Shown here piece by piece: positions 1 to 8,519 of a stretch of 64,000 nucleotides of DNA. The stretch comes from Faecalicatena_A orotica (lineage in GTDB: Bacteria; Bacillota; Clostridia; Lachnospirales; Lachnospiraceae). The translations under genes and the position numbers were made by a program. The stretch lies in the NCBI RefSeq assembly GCF_040545875.1, contig NZ_JBEPMR010000020.1, one strand, 5' to 3'. Each line of letters opens with the position of its first letter. The first letter of the stretch is position 1. Under the pieces are notes generated by a model. It was not told the DNA's origin and ran no database searches. It saw nothing but the letters and a program-made list of their open reading frames with translations.

Positions 1-81
1 ACTCTGATCATGATAATCTGCTCCGCCGCCCTCCACTACATATGCGCGGATTGCTGCAATCTTTCTTCCCATTAATGCCAT
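1..81 (-). CDS. rhmD: L-rhamnonate dehydratase, N-terminal fragment
   Basis: Only the first 27 codons are inside the window; the gene runs off the left edge. The peptide begins MALMGRKIAAIRAYVVEGGG and continues ADYHDQS. The GGG-DYHDQ stretch is characteristic of L-rhamnonate dehydratase, an enolase-superfamily (mandelate racemase-like) enzyme that dehydrates L-rhamnonate in rhamnose catabolism. The start is supported by an AAGGAAGG ribosome site about 8 nt upstream. A strong promoter and an imperfect palindrome lie in the 5' leader. The call rests on a short peptide, so a related sugar-acid dehydratase is possible. Confidence 0.7.
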   Translation of the reverse strand, partial: MALMGRKIAAIRAYVVEGGGADYHDQS

Positions 82-103
82 GATAAATACCTTCCTTTCT
101 TGT

Positions 104-121
104 AATTCATATATGTGAATT
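104..121. promoter_or_regulatory. Imperfect palindrome, candidate operator
   Basis: AATTCA-TATATG-TGAATT is an 18-bp near-perfect palindrome (arms match at 8 of 9 positions). It lies downstream of the rhamnonate dehydratase promoter and upstream of the ribosome site, where a repressor would block transcription. The cognate regulator is not in the window. Confidence 0.35.
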
Positions 122-140
122 CAATTCTCATTTCTCACTA

Positions 141-169
141 AGTTTATCATTTTTTTATAATTAAGTCAA
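141..169 (-). promoter_or_regulatory. Promoter of the rhamnonate dehydratase gene
   Basis: On the minus strand TTGACT (164-169) and TAAACT (141-146) are separated by exactly 17 bp, a good sigma-A match. It is about 60 bp upstream of the start codon and diverges from the AEC transporter promoter. Confidence 0.7.
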
Positions 170-264
170 CACGGAATAGATCTTTTCGACAGTATAGTCA
201 ATTTCTTACGTTATTTTTTGTCTATTTTGCACAACCTCTTTCCTTTTACTTATTTTTTGTAGGA

Positions 265-293
265 TTGCTTTTTCAGAAAATATCAAGTATACT
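265..293 (+). promoter_or_regulatory. Promoter of the AEC transporter gene
   Basis: TTGCTT (265-270) and TATACT (288-293) with a 17-bp spacer. The transcript would begin near a small perfect hairpin, GACAGCC-GGAA-GGCTGTC (about 300-317), before the ATG at 347. The ribosome site of the gene is weak (GAGAGGG about 13 nt from the ATG), so the hairpin may influence translation or stability. Confidence 0.65.
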
Positions 294-346
294 TTACTGG
301 ACAGCCGGAAGGCTGTCTTAATCTATGAGAGGGTAAAGTAATTACT

Positions 347-1267
347 ATGTTTGTATTGATCTTCAACCAATTGTTAAAAATGCTTATCATTATGATACTG
401 GCTTTCATCTGTTATAAACTGAAAGTTGTCACACAGGAGGGGAATAAAGCGATTTCCAATCTCCTGCTTATGGTTGTGAATCCTTGTCTGATCATTACTG
501 TCTATCAGACCGATTACAACGCAGGCCTTGTAAAAGGTCTTCTGATTGCATTTGTCGCTGCATGTGTATCCCACATCATCGGGATCGTTATGGCAAGGTT
601 TCTTGTACCGGAGAAGAATAATCCGGAGTATTATCTCGACCGCTTCGGCGCTGTCTACTCCAATTGTGGCTTTATCGGCATTCCTTTGATATACAGCGTT
701 CTTGGGAACGAAGGAGTCTTCTACCTCACGGCATATATGACGGTGTTCAATCTTTTCACCTGGACGCACGGACTCAGTCTTCTGGAGAATAAGTTTTCCT
801 TAAAACAGCTTAAAGAGGGGCTTCTCTCACCCATGATTATTGCCACCCTTGCGGCAATTGTATTATTTTTTATCAGGTTCCGTATTCCGGCGACGGTCCT
901 CGCATCAATGAATTATGTTGCAGACATGAATACACCGCTCGCCATGATGGTTGCTGGATTTTCTGTTGCACAGGCAGATTTGAAACGGATTTTTTCCAAC
1001 CTGCATATATACTGGGTCAGCTTTTTAAAACTGATTGTGATGCCGCTGCTTGTAACCCTGTTCCTTTATATCACCAGAATCAGCCATGATATTGCCTACA
1101 CCACACTGATCGCGGCTGCCTGCCCGACTGCTACGACTATGACTATGATGGCTATACGCTATGACAGAAATTATACATACGCCTCGGAAATATTTGCTTT
1201 CTCAACCGTTTTGTCAATGGTCACCATACCGGTTGTCACCTTTATCGCCGGATTTTTAATACACTGA
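347..1267 (+). CDS. AEC (auxin efflux carrier) family transporter
   Basis: A 306-residue, very hydrophobic protein with about ten predicted membrane segments in two halves joined by a short loop, the usual size and layout of the AEC/BASS-like family (members move malate, malonate and other small organic acids). The N-terminal half carries a conserved NPCL motif (about residue 45), and the region near residue 100 has YSNCGFIGIPL, typical of the family. Substrate cannot be read from the sequence. It is monocistronic, divergent from the rhamnonate dehydratase gene, and ends in a strong terminator. Being next to a sugar-acid catabolic gene it might import or export a related acid, but that is inference. 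Confidence 0.85.
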   Translation: MFVLIFNQLLKMLIIMILAFICYKLKVVTQEGNKAISNLLLMVVNPCLIITVYQTDYNAGLVKGLLIAFVAACVSHIIGIVMARFLVPEKNNPEYYLDRFGAVYSNCGFIGIPLIYSVLGNEGVFYLTAYMTVFNLFTWTHGLSLLENKFSLKQLKEGLLSPMIIATLAAIVLFFIRFRIPATVLASMNYVADMNTPLAMMVAGFSVAQADLKRIFSNLHIYWVSFLKLIVMPLLVTLFLYITRISHDIAYTTLIAAACPTATTMTMMAIRYDRNYTYASEIFAFSTVLSMVTIPVVTFIAGFLIH

Positions 1268-1276
1268 TTAAAAGAC

Positions 1277-1333
1277 AAAGAACCGGCCAGTAATCCGCTT
1301 TTTTTAAGCGTTATTACTGGCCGGTTCTTTTTT
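1277..1333. terminator. Bidirectional rho-independent terminator
   Basis: An 18-bp perfect stem (AAAGAACCGGCCAGTAAT, 1277-1294, and its complement 1313-1330) with an 18-nt loop and a T run. It sits between convergent genes and serves the AEC gene (+) and the hydrolase gene (-). Confidence 0.9.
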
Positions 1334-1352
1334 ATGCCCGCATAAACTGATC

Positions 1353-2471
1353 TTATTTATCCATACAGTTCTGACATGGTGTATAGCCTTCTTTCTCCAA
1401 TTCTTTCAGAGATTTTTTTGTTTTTTTCTTATTTTTATCTGCCATCTTTTTCACACTGCTGCAGGAAGGACGATGGACTTTCTTTGTATTTGTATTCAGA
1501 ATATAGGAGCCGCCATTTTTCTCTTCTTTCGTGTTCTTTACTGCCGGTTCTGCATCTGAACGGGTTCCTTTTGGTTCTCCTGCTCTCCAGCTTTCATCGG
1601 GCGACATATTCCATGTAATCTTCTTACCATCTGAGACAGCAACTATCGTTCCCTGCTCATCCGTCCTGAAAACTTTTATTCCCTCTGTTCTCAACAGGTT
1701 CATCACTTCTGCATGGGGATGTCCATATGAATTGTCTTCCCCGCAGCTAATCACTGCATACTGCGGGTTCACTGCTTTTAAAAAGCCCTCTGTTGTCCCG
1801 CTCCTGCTGCCGTGATGACTAACTTTATACACATCCGCGGACAGTTTCTGCTTTGTTTTCAACATTTCCTGTTCTGATTCCTCTTCTGCGTCTCCCACAA
1901 ACAGAAAATGGTTGTCTCCATGTTCCAGTCTGATTGCAATAGAGTAGTCATTCGCGCTGTCATATTTACGCTCTGACGGGGCCGTTACTGTAAAGGAAGC
2001 ATCCCCCAGCTGATAGGTGTCTCCCGTCTTCGGGTGAAGTGCTTTATAGTTTTTTGCCTTCAGTGTGTCTACAACCTCTTCATATGTTTTCGTATCCTTA
2101 CTGTAATCTGGCATCATTACTGTAGTGCAGTCAAATTTATAGATAATGACATCCAGTCCCCCAATGTGGTCTGCGTCCGGATGGGTCCCGATTACATAAT
2201 CCAGCTTCTTGATTCCCTGCTTCTGGAGATAACTCTGAACAGCAGTTCCTTTGTTGTTATTTCCTGCATCGATCAGCATTGCATGTCCATCTGACTTGAT
2301 GAGCGTCGCATCCCCCTGCCCTACATCTATGTAGTGCACTTCAAGTAAACTATTACTGCTTTCTGTCCCGGCGGCTTCTGCTCCTTGTAAGCCTGTCATC
2401 CAGCCTATACAAAGCAGAAAAGCCGCCATGAATATTGAAATTATTTTGTTTCTAATAGCCCTTTTTTGCAT
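1353..2471 (-). CDS. Secreted metallo-beta-lactamase-fold hydrolase (ComEC C-terminal-like)
   Basis: 372 residues. A signal peptide of about 33 residues (basic start, hydrophobic core, ending near AEAA) precedes a metallo-beta-lactamase domain at about 45-270. Metal-binding motifs are visible: THPDADHIGG (HxDxDH), FVGDAE and VSHHGS, with VDVGQGDA-like IDVGQGDAT near the start. This matches the hydrolase domain of ComEC and its stand-alone relatives, proposed nucleases. The C-terminal about 50 residues form a small basic domain (NTNTKKVHRPSC...CQNC) seen as an add-on in related secreted proteins. The gene starts 4 nt after the upstream YbjQ gene and has only a weak ribosome site, so coupled translation is likely. 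Substrate (extracellular DNA versus another phosphodiester) is not known. Confidence 0.85.
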   Translation of the reverse strand: MQKRAIRNKIISIFMAAFLLCIGWMTGLQGAEAAGTESSNSLLEVHYIDVGQGDATLIKSDGHAMLIDAGNNNKGTAVQSYLQKQGIKKLDYVIGTHPDADHIGGLDVIIYKFDCTTVMMPDYSKDTKTYEEVVDTLKAKNYKALHPKTGDTYQLGDASFTVTAPSERKYDSANDYSIAIRLEHGDNHFLFVGDAEEESEQEMLKTKQKLSADVYKVSHHGSRSGTTEGFLKAVNPQYAVISCGEDNSYGHPHAEVMNLLRTEGIKVFRTDEQGTIVAVSDGKKITWNMSPDESWRAGEPKGTRSDAEPAVKNTKEEKNGGSYILNTNTKKVHRPSCSSVKKMADKNKKKTKKSLKELEKEGYTPCQNCMDK

Positions 2472-2475
2472 ATCT

Positions 2476-2790
2476 CTAATCCACGAACTTCACTGCCGTC
2501 CCATAGGCCATTACTTCTGCCGCTCCTGCCATGACGGCCGCGGAAGCATAACGGATATTGACAACCGCATCCGCTCCCAGCCTCTCGGCTTCCTCTGTCA
2601 TACGCTTCGTCGCAAGGGCCCTTGCATCATTCATCATCTCATTGTAAGCTTTTAATTCGCCTCCGACCAGAGTCTTAAAACTTTGTGTAATGTCTTTTCC
2701 TACGTTCTTTGACTGAATGGTGCTGCCCTTAACCAGTCCGAGCATTTCAAACTTCTTTCCTGATATATAATCAGTATTTACTAAGATCAT
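2476..2790 (-). CDS. YbjQ/UPF0145 family protein
   Basis: 104 residues starting MILVNTDYISGKKFEMLGLV. This is the conserved UPF0145 (YbjQ, putative heavy-metal-binding) fold: beta strand start, VKGSTIQSKNVGKD, and a C-terminal GADAVVNIRYASAAVMAGAA segment. I chose the ATG at 2790 because GGAG lies 6 nt upstream; the in-frame GTG at 2802 is too close to that site. It overlaps the upstream membrane-peptide gene by 20 bp. Members form pentamers or decamers; their biochemical role is unclear. Confidence 0.85.
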   Translation of the reverse strand: MILVNTDYISGKKFEMLGLVKGSTIQSKNVGKDITQSFKTLVGGELKAYNEMMNDARALATKRMTEEAERLGADAVVNIRYASAAVMAGAAEVMAYGTAVKFVD

Positions 2791-2998
2791 CTTCTTCTCC
2801 ACTCCTTATCTCTCTAATTCTCTGGATGCATACCCCAAGTGCTACTCCTGCAAGTGCAAGAGGGATAACCGCTCCAATAATACATGCTGCTAATGGCGGC
2901 CTGAGTAAAAATACAACTACAGCAAAGCCGATAAAATATAATAATAAAAGTACTGTAATAATTACCGGAGCAACCATTTTCTTTCCATGTTTATTCAT
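2771..2998 (-). CDS. Small two-helix membrane protein, unknown function
   Basis: 75 residues with two hydrophobic helices (about 9-31 and 35-58), a basic N-terminus and an acidic tail (GEEDDLSKY). Its ATG overlaps the stop codon of the kinase gene (TAATG), and its 3' end overlaps the YbjQ gene, so the three genes appear translationally coupled. I do not recognise the family. Confidence 0.7.
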   Translation of the reverse strand: MNKHGKKMVAPVIITVLLLLYFIGFAVVVFLLRPPLAACIIGAVIPLALAGVALGVCIQRIREIRSGEEDDLSKY

Positions 2999-3630
2999 TA
3001 CTTTCTACCTTCCCACGTTCTGTAAATGGCTTCCAGTGCATCTACTACACTATCCACACCCATCAGGCTTACATTGAATACCATCTCATGGGACTCGGCA
3101 CTGCCCCATTCGCGCCCGGTATGTGCCTCATAATACAGTTTACGTTCCTTATCGACCTTCTTGATTTTATCCCAGGCCTGCTTTTCAGTCAACTTATAAA
3201 TATTAGAAATTCTCCGGATCCGGTCTTCTTTATAAGAGTAAATAAATACATTAATACAATTTGAATAATCCCCGAGCACATAATCCGCACATCTGCCAAC
3301 AAAAATACAGGAACTCCTGTCTGCCAGCTTCTTTATGATACCGGTCTGCGTCTCATACATCCTGTCACTTAAAGGTGTGCCATAGACATCCGTTCCCATA
3401 AACGCTGTATAATCCCCTGTGCCAACCACATAGGCCGACAGAAACTTGCCCAGAATCGTCTCATCTACACGGGACGCCTCCTCATCACTGACCTTCAGCT
3501 CCTTTGCAGCCATTCTGATCAGGTTATGGTCATAAAGAGGAATGTCCAGACGTTCTGCCAGACGGTTTCCAATCTCATGTCCGCCACTGCCAAACTGTCT
3601 GCCAATTGTTATAATCGTGTGTTCTGTCAT
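2998..3630 (-). CDS. Cytidylate kinase-like family protein
   Basis: 210 residues with a P-loop-like N-terminus (ITIGRQFGSGGHEIG, about 7-21) followed by LAERLDIPLYDHNLI, the hallmark of the cytidylate-kinase-like AAA_26 family. The central FVGRCADYVL segment and the lid region around residues 130-150 (KEDRIRRIS) are also typical. These proteins are distinct from the housekeeping CMP kinase and their substrate is mostly unknown. The ribosome site AAGGAG is 8 nt from the ATG. First gene of a coupled three- or four-gene cluster on the minus strand. Confidence 0.8.
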   Translation of the reverse strand: MTEHTIITIGRQFGSGGHEIGNRLAERLDIPLYDHNLIRMAAKELKVSDEEASRVDETILGKFLSAYVVGTGDYTAFMGTDVYGTPLSDRMYETQTGIIKKLADRSSCIFVGRCADYVLGDYSNCINVFIYSYKEDRIRRISNIYKLTEKQAWDKIKKVDKERKLYYEAHTGREWGSAESHEMVFNVSLMGVDSVVDALEAIYRTWEGRK

Positions 3631-3718
3631 ACTCTCAGCTCCTTTTCTCTGACAAATAGATTTACCGCCTTTTAGTTAGCTTTATTATAACTCATTTTAA
3701 CTGAAAATAGATAGTTAT

Positions 3719-5626
3719 TTACAGATAATCTTTGGCAAATATTTCTTCCGGCAGAGGCTTGCTGTAATAATACCCCTGAATCCTGTCCGCCCCCATCTCT
3801 CTCAGAAGTTCTGCCTGATCCGCCTTCTCAATCCCTTCCACTACAACGACCTGGCCAAGGCTGTGGAAAAGATCGATCAGTGTCTTTATAAGCACTTCTG
3901 AATCTGTATTCCCCGGGAAGCCTATCAGCAGGCTGCGGTCTATTTTCACACACTCGAACGGAAACTCTAGTACACTGGCCAGATTCGAGTAGCCAGTTCC
4001 AAAATCATCCAGATAAAACCCGATGCCAGCCCTGTTCATATTATGCATCACATTCTTCATGTATCTCATATCCTGAAGAAGCACCCGTTCCGTTACCTCT
4101 ATCTTAAGTCTGCCGGGCTGCAGATGGTGTCGTTTCAGGCAGTCCAGAATCCGTTTTTCAATTCCTGCATCCGCAAACTGCTGCATAGATAAATTGATGG
4201 AAATACTCTTAATACTGCTCTCCGGATTCCTTTCTAACAGTTCACACACTTCTTCCAACACAATCCAGCTCAGTTCATCAATCAGTCCGGATTCCTCAGC
4301 AATGGGGATGAATCTGGACGGAGGCACCGGATTGCCCTCATAGTCATTCAGTCTCAGCAATGCTTCTGCAGAACTGAAACTGCCGTCTTTATGGCGAACA
4401 GGCTGATACCAGACTCTGAACCTTCTCAGTTCCACAGACCGCTGCATGATCTCCAGAATCTTCTTATCTTCTTCATATTTCTGTATCTCTGACTCCGCAA
4501 AATGGATACTGCGGTCAGGTGCTTCCTTCGCCTTCTGAATCGCATATTCCAGATGGTCCATCAGCTGCGACGGTGTAAGCTGCTGACCAACACAGTCAAG
4601 ATACATAAATGCTGTTTTAATATGTGTATGTATATCCCCCACTGACCAGACGCCCTGGCATCTCTTTTTCACAATGCTGTAATTCTCTTTTGACTTTTCT
4701 TCTGATTCAAAAGGAATAATCAGGGCAAATTCTACATTTCCGAATCGGAAAACTTCTGCCTTGGGAATAATCCTGCTCAATTCAGTTGCAATTGTATAGA
4801 GAAATTCATCGCCTTTCTGATGTCCGTAGTTTTTGTTGATGACATCAAACTTTCTAAGTGCTGCCATAACAACCTGGAAATGCTGTCTCCCTGCAAGCCG
4901 CAGAGAGATATTCTCAAAAAAGCTCTCCCGGTTGCCCACCTTTGTCAGATGATCTTTCTTAAATTCCCGATTCTGGAAACTAATGAAAAGAATCAAATTG
5001 GCAATAGCCATGCCAGTCCCGTTCATGAGCATATCAGGATAACATAGTTGGAAAATACACATCAGTGCAATGATTGGCGGTAATGTGCGGATAATCCTTA
5101 CAATCGATTCACTGACACTTGGACGGTTCCTCCAATAGCAGATGTAAACCATCACAATCTCAGCCGCCATTACTCCATACCCCAATACATTCAGTACTCC
5201 CCTGTGGTACCTTCCGGCATTATCAAAATAGAAAAGAATTCCTGTCCTGATATTAGTAATCAGTGCCGCAAAATAAATGATATTCACTGCTGCCAGCCCT
5301 TTGACGGCACGTATCAGACACTTCTTATCATATACATGCGCCAGCATCATAATAAACACATATGCAGCAATTATTGAACATATGATGACCGTGAGCATGA
5401 AATAAATGCTGTTCAGAGCCATATTGACCCCATACGGGGTACCTCTGTGCCCTGCCGCAAACACAGATACCGCATCCAGAATAATAGAAAACAGCGAAAG
5501 CCAAAGACATACACGGTATAATTTTTCTCTCGCGTTAATAACCGTACGCCTTTCATAAAAGTATAAGATCAGCACAACAATGACAATAAATGCCATGTAT
5601 TCCCCTGCAAGTGACCAATGTATCAT
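3719..5626 (-). CDS. Membrane EAL-domain c-di-GMP phosphodiesterase with degenerate GGDEF
   Basis: About 635 residues. The N-terminal about 215 residues hold roughly seven membrane helices. A GGDEF-like domain follows (about 220-370), in which the signature is replaced by FGNVEF, so cyclase activity is unlikely. The C-terminal EAL domain (about 385-630) keeps the catalytic set: AEALLRL, SINLSMQQF, KIEVTE, LDDFGTGYSNL, VKIDRSLL, VVEGIE and IQGYYYSKPL. It should hydrolyse c-di-GMP, with the degenerate GGDEF perhaps acting as a GTP sensor. I chose the ATG at 5626, preceded by GGGG, because the in-frame ATG at 5650 lies almost at the predicted transcription start. Monocistronic. Confidence 0.85.
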   Translation of the reverse strand: MIHWSLAGEYMAFIVIVVLILYFYERRTVINAREKLYRVCLWLSLFSIILDAVSVFAAGHRGTPYGVNMALNSIYFMLTVIICSIIAAYVFIMMLAHVYDKKCLIRAVKGLAAVNIIYFAALITNIRTGILFYFDNAGRYHRGVLNVLGYGVMAAEIVMVYICYWRNRPSVSESIVRIIRTLPPIIALMCIFQLCYPDMLMNGTGMAIANLILFISFQNREFKKDHLTKVGNRESFFENISLRLAGRQHFQVVMAALRKFDVINKNYGHQKGDEFLYTIATELSRIIPKAEVFRFGNVEFALIIPFESEEKSKENYSIVKKRCQGVWSVGDIHTHIKTAFMYLDCVGQQLTPSQLMDHLEYAIQKAKEAPDRSIHFAESEIQKYEEDKKILEIMQRSVELRRFRVWYQPVRHKDGSFSSAEALLRLNDYEGNPVPPSRFIPIAEESGLIDELSWIVLEEVCELLERNPESSIKSISINLSMQQFADAGIEKRILDCLKRHHLQPGRLKIEVTERVLLQDMRYMKNVMHNMNRAGIGFYLDDFGTGYSNLASVLEFPFECVKIDRSLLIGFPGNTDSEVLIKTLIDLFHSLGQVVVVEGIEKADQAELLREMGADRIQGYYYSKPLPEEIFAKDYL

Positions 5627-5659
5627 ATACACACCCCGATTATGAATCATAATGGAGAT

Positions 5660-5688
5660 ATTATAGCATATTTTGACAATACTGGCAG
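5660..5688 (-). promoter_or_regulatory. Promoter of the EAL-domain gene
   Basis: TATAAT (5660-5665 on the minus strand) with a weaker CTGCCA -35 at a 17-bp spacing. Transcription would start a few bases upstream of, or at, the first in-frame ATG (5650), favouring the internal start at 5626. Confidence 0.5.
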
Positions 5689-5790
5689 AAACAATTTACA
5701 TTCTGCTTTTCTTTTCACACTTTTTTACGGTGCAATAATGCATGATTATAAGCATATAATGAAATATTATAAAATTTCGCTTTTTTTATC

Positions 5791-5819
5791 TTGTAATGGG
5801 GAAATCAAAATGCTAGAAT
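5791..5819 (+). promoter_or_regulatory. Promoter of the YitT-family gene
   Basis: TTGTAA (5791-5796) and TAGAAT (5814-5819) with a 17-bp spacer, about 45 bp before the start codon. Confidence 0.65.
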
Positions 5820-5864
5820 AGATACGCGTCAGACAACTTTATTACAGCAGTGGGGGAAATTAAT

Positions 5865-6761
5865 ATGTCATTCTTTAATAAATTAGATAATATGCAGAAA
5901 CAGCGTGTTTATGGGATGGGCAATGCAATTCTGGGTTCTGTAATGTTTGCCTTTGGGCTTAATGTTTTTATCACGCCTCTTTCATTATATAACGGCGGCT
6001 TTATGGGTATCTCACAGCTGATCCGTACCCTGATTGTCCAGGTATTCCATTTTTCCTTTGGACAGACCGATATCGCCGGTATCATTTATTTTTTAATCAA
6101 CATACCTTTGATCTATATGGCATGGAGCAAGATGGGTAAAGAATTCTTTGGACGGTCCGTTATTACAATTATTGTACAGACAGCGGCGCTTACCTTTTTG
6201 CCTGTTCCGGCCAGCCCGGTCATCGATGACTACCTGACCGCCTGCGTAATCGGGGGCATTATCGCAGGTACCGGTTCTGGCATGATCTTACGAGGCGGCA
6301 GTTCCGGCGGGGGACAGGATATTCTGGGCATCTATTTCACAAAGAAATTCCCGGGATTCAGCGTAGGCAAAGTATCCATCATCATCAATTTCTTTGTCTA
6401 TGGCATCTGCCTTTTGATGTTTAATATTGAAATTGTTATTTATTCTTTGATTTACGGTGTTGTGTACTCCATCGCATGTGACCGCGTACATATTCAGAAC
6501 ATCAATATGAGTGTTATGATTTTTACGAAAAAGCTCGGAATCTCGAGGGCAATCATCGAACAGACCGGGCGCGGCGTCACCAACTGGGACGGGGCCGGGG
6601 CCTACACGAACCAGACATCGTACATTCTGTTTGTTGTTATTTCAAAATACGAGGTCAGCCAGTTGAAACGGATTGTCCGTAGTATTGATCCGAACGCATT
6701 CATGATATTTACAGAAGGGTGCTCTGTATCGGGCAACTTCGAAAAAAGGCTGTATCCATAA
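5865..6761 (+). CDS. YitT family membrane protein
   Basis: 298 residues. Five or six membrane helices (YitT domain, DUF161) occupy about 10-200, with the family motifs GLNVFITPLSLYNGGFMGIS and GGSSGGGQDI. A cytoplasmic DUF2179 domain forms the C-terminal about 85 residues. The ATG at 5865 has a GGGGGA ribosome site 8 nt upstream; the in-frame GTG at 5850 lies inside that site. YitT proteins are widespread in Bacillota and their substrate is unknown. Ends inside a terminator stem shared with the convergent MATE gene. Confidence 0.85.
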   Translation: MSFFNKLDNMQKQRVYGMGNAILGSVMFAFGLNVFITPLSLYNGGFMGISQLIRTLIVQVFHFSFGQTDIAGIIYFLINIPLIYMAWSKMGKEFFGRSVITIIVQTAALTFLPVPASPVIDDYLTACVIGGIIAGTGSGMILRGGSSGGGQDILGIYFTKKFPGFSVGKVSIIINFFVYGICLLMFNIEIVIYSLIYGVVYSIACDRVHIQNINMSVMIFTKKLGISRAIIEQTGRGVTNWDGAGAYTNQTSYILFVVISKYEVSQLKRIVRSIDPNAFMIFTEGCSVSGNFEKRLYP

Positions 6762-6778
6762 CGGATACAGCCTTTTTT
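6742..6778. terminator. Bidirectional terminator between yitT-like and MATE genes
   Basis: AAAAAAGGCTGTATCC, a 5-nt loop, and the perfect complement ending in a T run. The stop codon of the YitT gene lies in the loop region. Confidence 0.9.
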
Positions 6779-6798
6779 CATGTTATCAGGCTATTTTC

Positions 6799-8172
6799 TT
6801 AAGAAGCTGTCTGCTCCTCATACTTCATACTGGCTTCTGCCCTCTGCTGTGTAAGTTTCCGCATCGTCATAAAATAGGCTGCTGCAAGCGGAATACATGC
6901 GCCGATCCATGCCAGCGGACTAGCCCAGCATGCACCAGCAAAGCCAATGGAGGCTGTAAGGAAGATTGCGGCAAAGGTCCTCATGACCAGTTCCATAATC
7001 CCGGCCACCGTAGGCATAAATCCTTTTCCGAGTCCCTGCAGTGTAAATCTATAGATGAACAACAGTGCCAGTACAAAATACATAACTCCATTGATCTGAA
7101 GATATGTCTGGGCCATACTCTGGACACCTGTTTCCCCTGATCCTACAAACAATCCCGCGAGCTGATACCCGGCAAAAATATTCACGAGTGCCATCACAAT
7201 ACTGAATCCCACGGAAATCAGGCTGCATTGGAAAACTCCCTGTTTTATCCTGTCTATCTTTCCTGCACCATAATTCTGTGCCGCATAGGTCGCCATCGTT
7301 GTTCCAAAAGAGTTCATCGGCTGTGCCGCAATCTGGTCGATCCTTTGTGCCGCCGAGAATGCCGCAACTGCAATCGAGCCAAGCCCGTTAAGTACAAACT
7401 GAAGTACGACCGCACCAATTGCAATGATAGACATCTGGAACCCCATCGGCATCGCAACTTTAAAATGCTGGCCGATATCCCATCCAGAAACCTTCCAGTC
7501 ATCCTTTTTCAGATGCAGTATCGGAAGTTTCTTCTTAATATACCATAAGCACATCAGCGCTGACGCCATCTGTGCAATAATCGTAGCCCAGGCTGCCCCG
7601 GCCACCCCCATTTTCGCTCCCATGATGAGTGCAAAATCGAGCACGATGTTCAGAATACATGCAATAATTAAAAAGAAAAGCGGTGTCTTGCTGTCCCCCA
7701 GAGCTCTGATGATATTGGATAAAAAGTTAAACAGCATACTGGCTATAATACCCCAGAAAATGATCACGATATACTCATATGCCGAATCAATAATCTCCGC
7801 CGGGGTCCGCATCAGTTCCAGAATATTTCTTGCCAGCGGAACGGAAACCACTGTCAGTACAACAGTTACTGCAAGACTGATCCACGCCCCTGCTGCCACA
7901 CTCTTTCTGACACCGGCCTCATCTTTTGCCCCAAACCGCTGGGCTGTAATGATAGCGAGCCCGGCGCTCACGCCCATTGCAAATCCGAGTATCAGGAAAC
8001 TAATACTGCCCGTGCACCCCACTGCCGCCAGTGCATGCACCCCTAATGTCCTTCCCACAATCAAGGTATCTACCATACTATATAACTGCTGAAAAATATT
8101 CCCGATCAATAAGGGAATCGTAAACATCACAATCAATTTCCACGGTCTGCCTTCTGTCATCTTTTTCGTCAT
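6799..8172 (-). CDS. MATE family multidrug/toxin efflux transporter
   Basis: 457 residues with about twelve membrane helices in two homologous halves. The N-terminal signature MVDTLIVGRTLGVHALAAVG and the equivalent second-half region (residues about 230-300) identify the MATE/NorM-DinF family, which exports drugs or metabolites by Na+ or H+ antiport. A GAGGTAAC ribosome site precedes the ATG. The divergent AraC regulator is about 350 bp away and could control it, but no direct evidence ties them. A short perfect palindrome, GGAAACATTTCC-like (about 8226-8237), lies in its 5' leader. Confidence 0.9.
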   Translation of the reverse strand: MTKKMTEGRPWKLIVMFTIPLLIGNIFQQLYSMVDTLIVGRTLGVHALAAVGCTGSISFLILGFAMGVSAGLAIITAQRFGAKDEAGVRKSVAAGAWISLAVTVVLTVVSVPLARNILELMRTPAEIIDSAYEYIVIIFWGIIASMLFNFLSNIIRALGDSKTPLFFLIIACILNIVLDFALIMGAKMGVAGAAWATIIAQMASALMCLWYIKKKLPILHLKKDDWKVSGWDIGQHFKVAMPMGFQMSIIAIGAVVLQFVLNGLGSIAVAAFSAAQRIDQIAAQPMNSFGTTMATYAAQNYGAGKIDRIKQGVFQCSLISVGFSIVMALVNIFAGYQLAGLFVGSGETGVQSMAQTYLQINGVMYFVLALLFIYRFTLQGLGKGFMPTVAGIMELVMRTFAAIFLTASIGFAGACWASPLAWIGACIPLAAAYFMTMRKLTQQRAEASMKYEEQTAS

Positions 8173-8519
8173 GTCTTGTTACCTCCTGTTTTGCTTAAAT
8201 TTGTTTCCAGTTAACTTCCTGAGATGGAAACATTTCCGGTAAACATGTTCTATTATAATCAATCCCGGAAAAAGCAGAATGTAATATGTTGTGCTTTAAA
8301 TGTAGTATTTTGCTTTATTCCCCCGGACAACCCGCAGGACGGGCATGACTGCCAGTACCATCCATTTGACTTTTCTGCAGGAATGTTTATATTTTCATTG
8401 AATTATCCCCCCGTACAGGAGTATAATTTTTAGTACATGCAATTCAGGACGCTCTTATATCCTATGCGGTGTCAGACGAATTATCAGCATCAAATATCAT
8501 TTATCCGGGAGGTGACTTT
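8173..8519. other. Intergenic region between divergent MATE and AraC genes
   Basis: About 350 bp without a convincing gene. It holds a TATAAT-containing promoter for the AraC gene (8398-8427) and, on the minus strand, a TATAAT about 80 bp upstream of the MATE gene without a good -35 element. A small in-frame extension of the AraC frame begins at 8469 but lacks a ribosome site. Confidence 0.5.
8398..8427 (+). promoter_or_regulatory. Promoter of the AraC-family gene
   Basis: TTGAAT (8398-8403) and TATAAT (8422-8427) with an 18-bp spacer, about 95 bp upstream of the ATG. Confidence 0.5.

Noticed and set aside
7424..8092. 222-codon plus-strand frame opposite the MATE gene
   Set aside because: Lies entirely within a clear MATE gene and has no recognisable family features.
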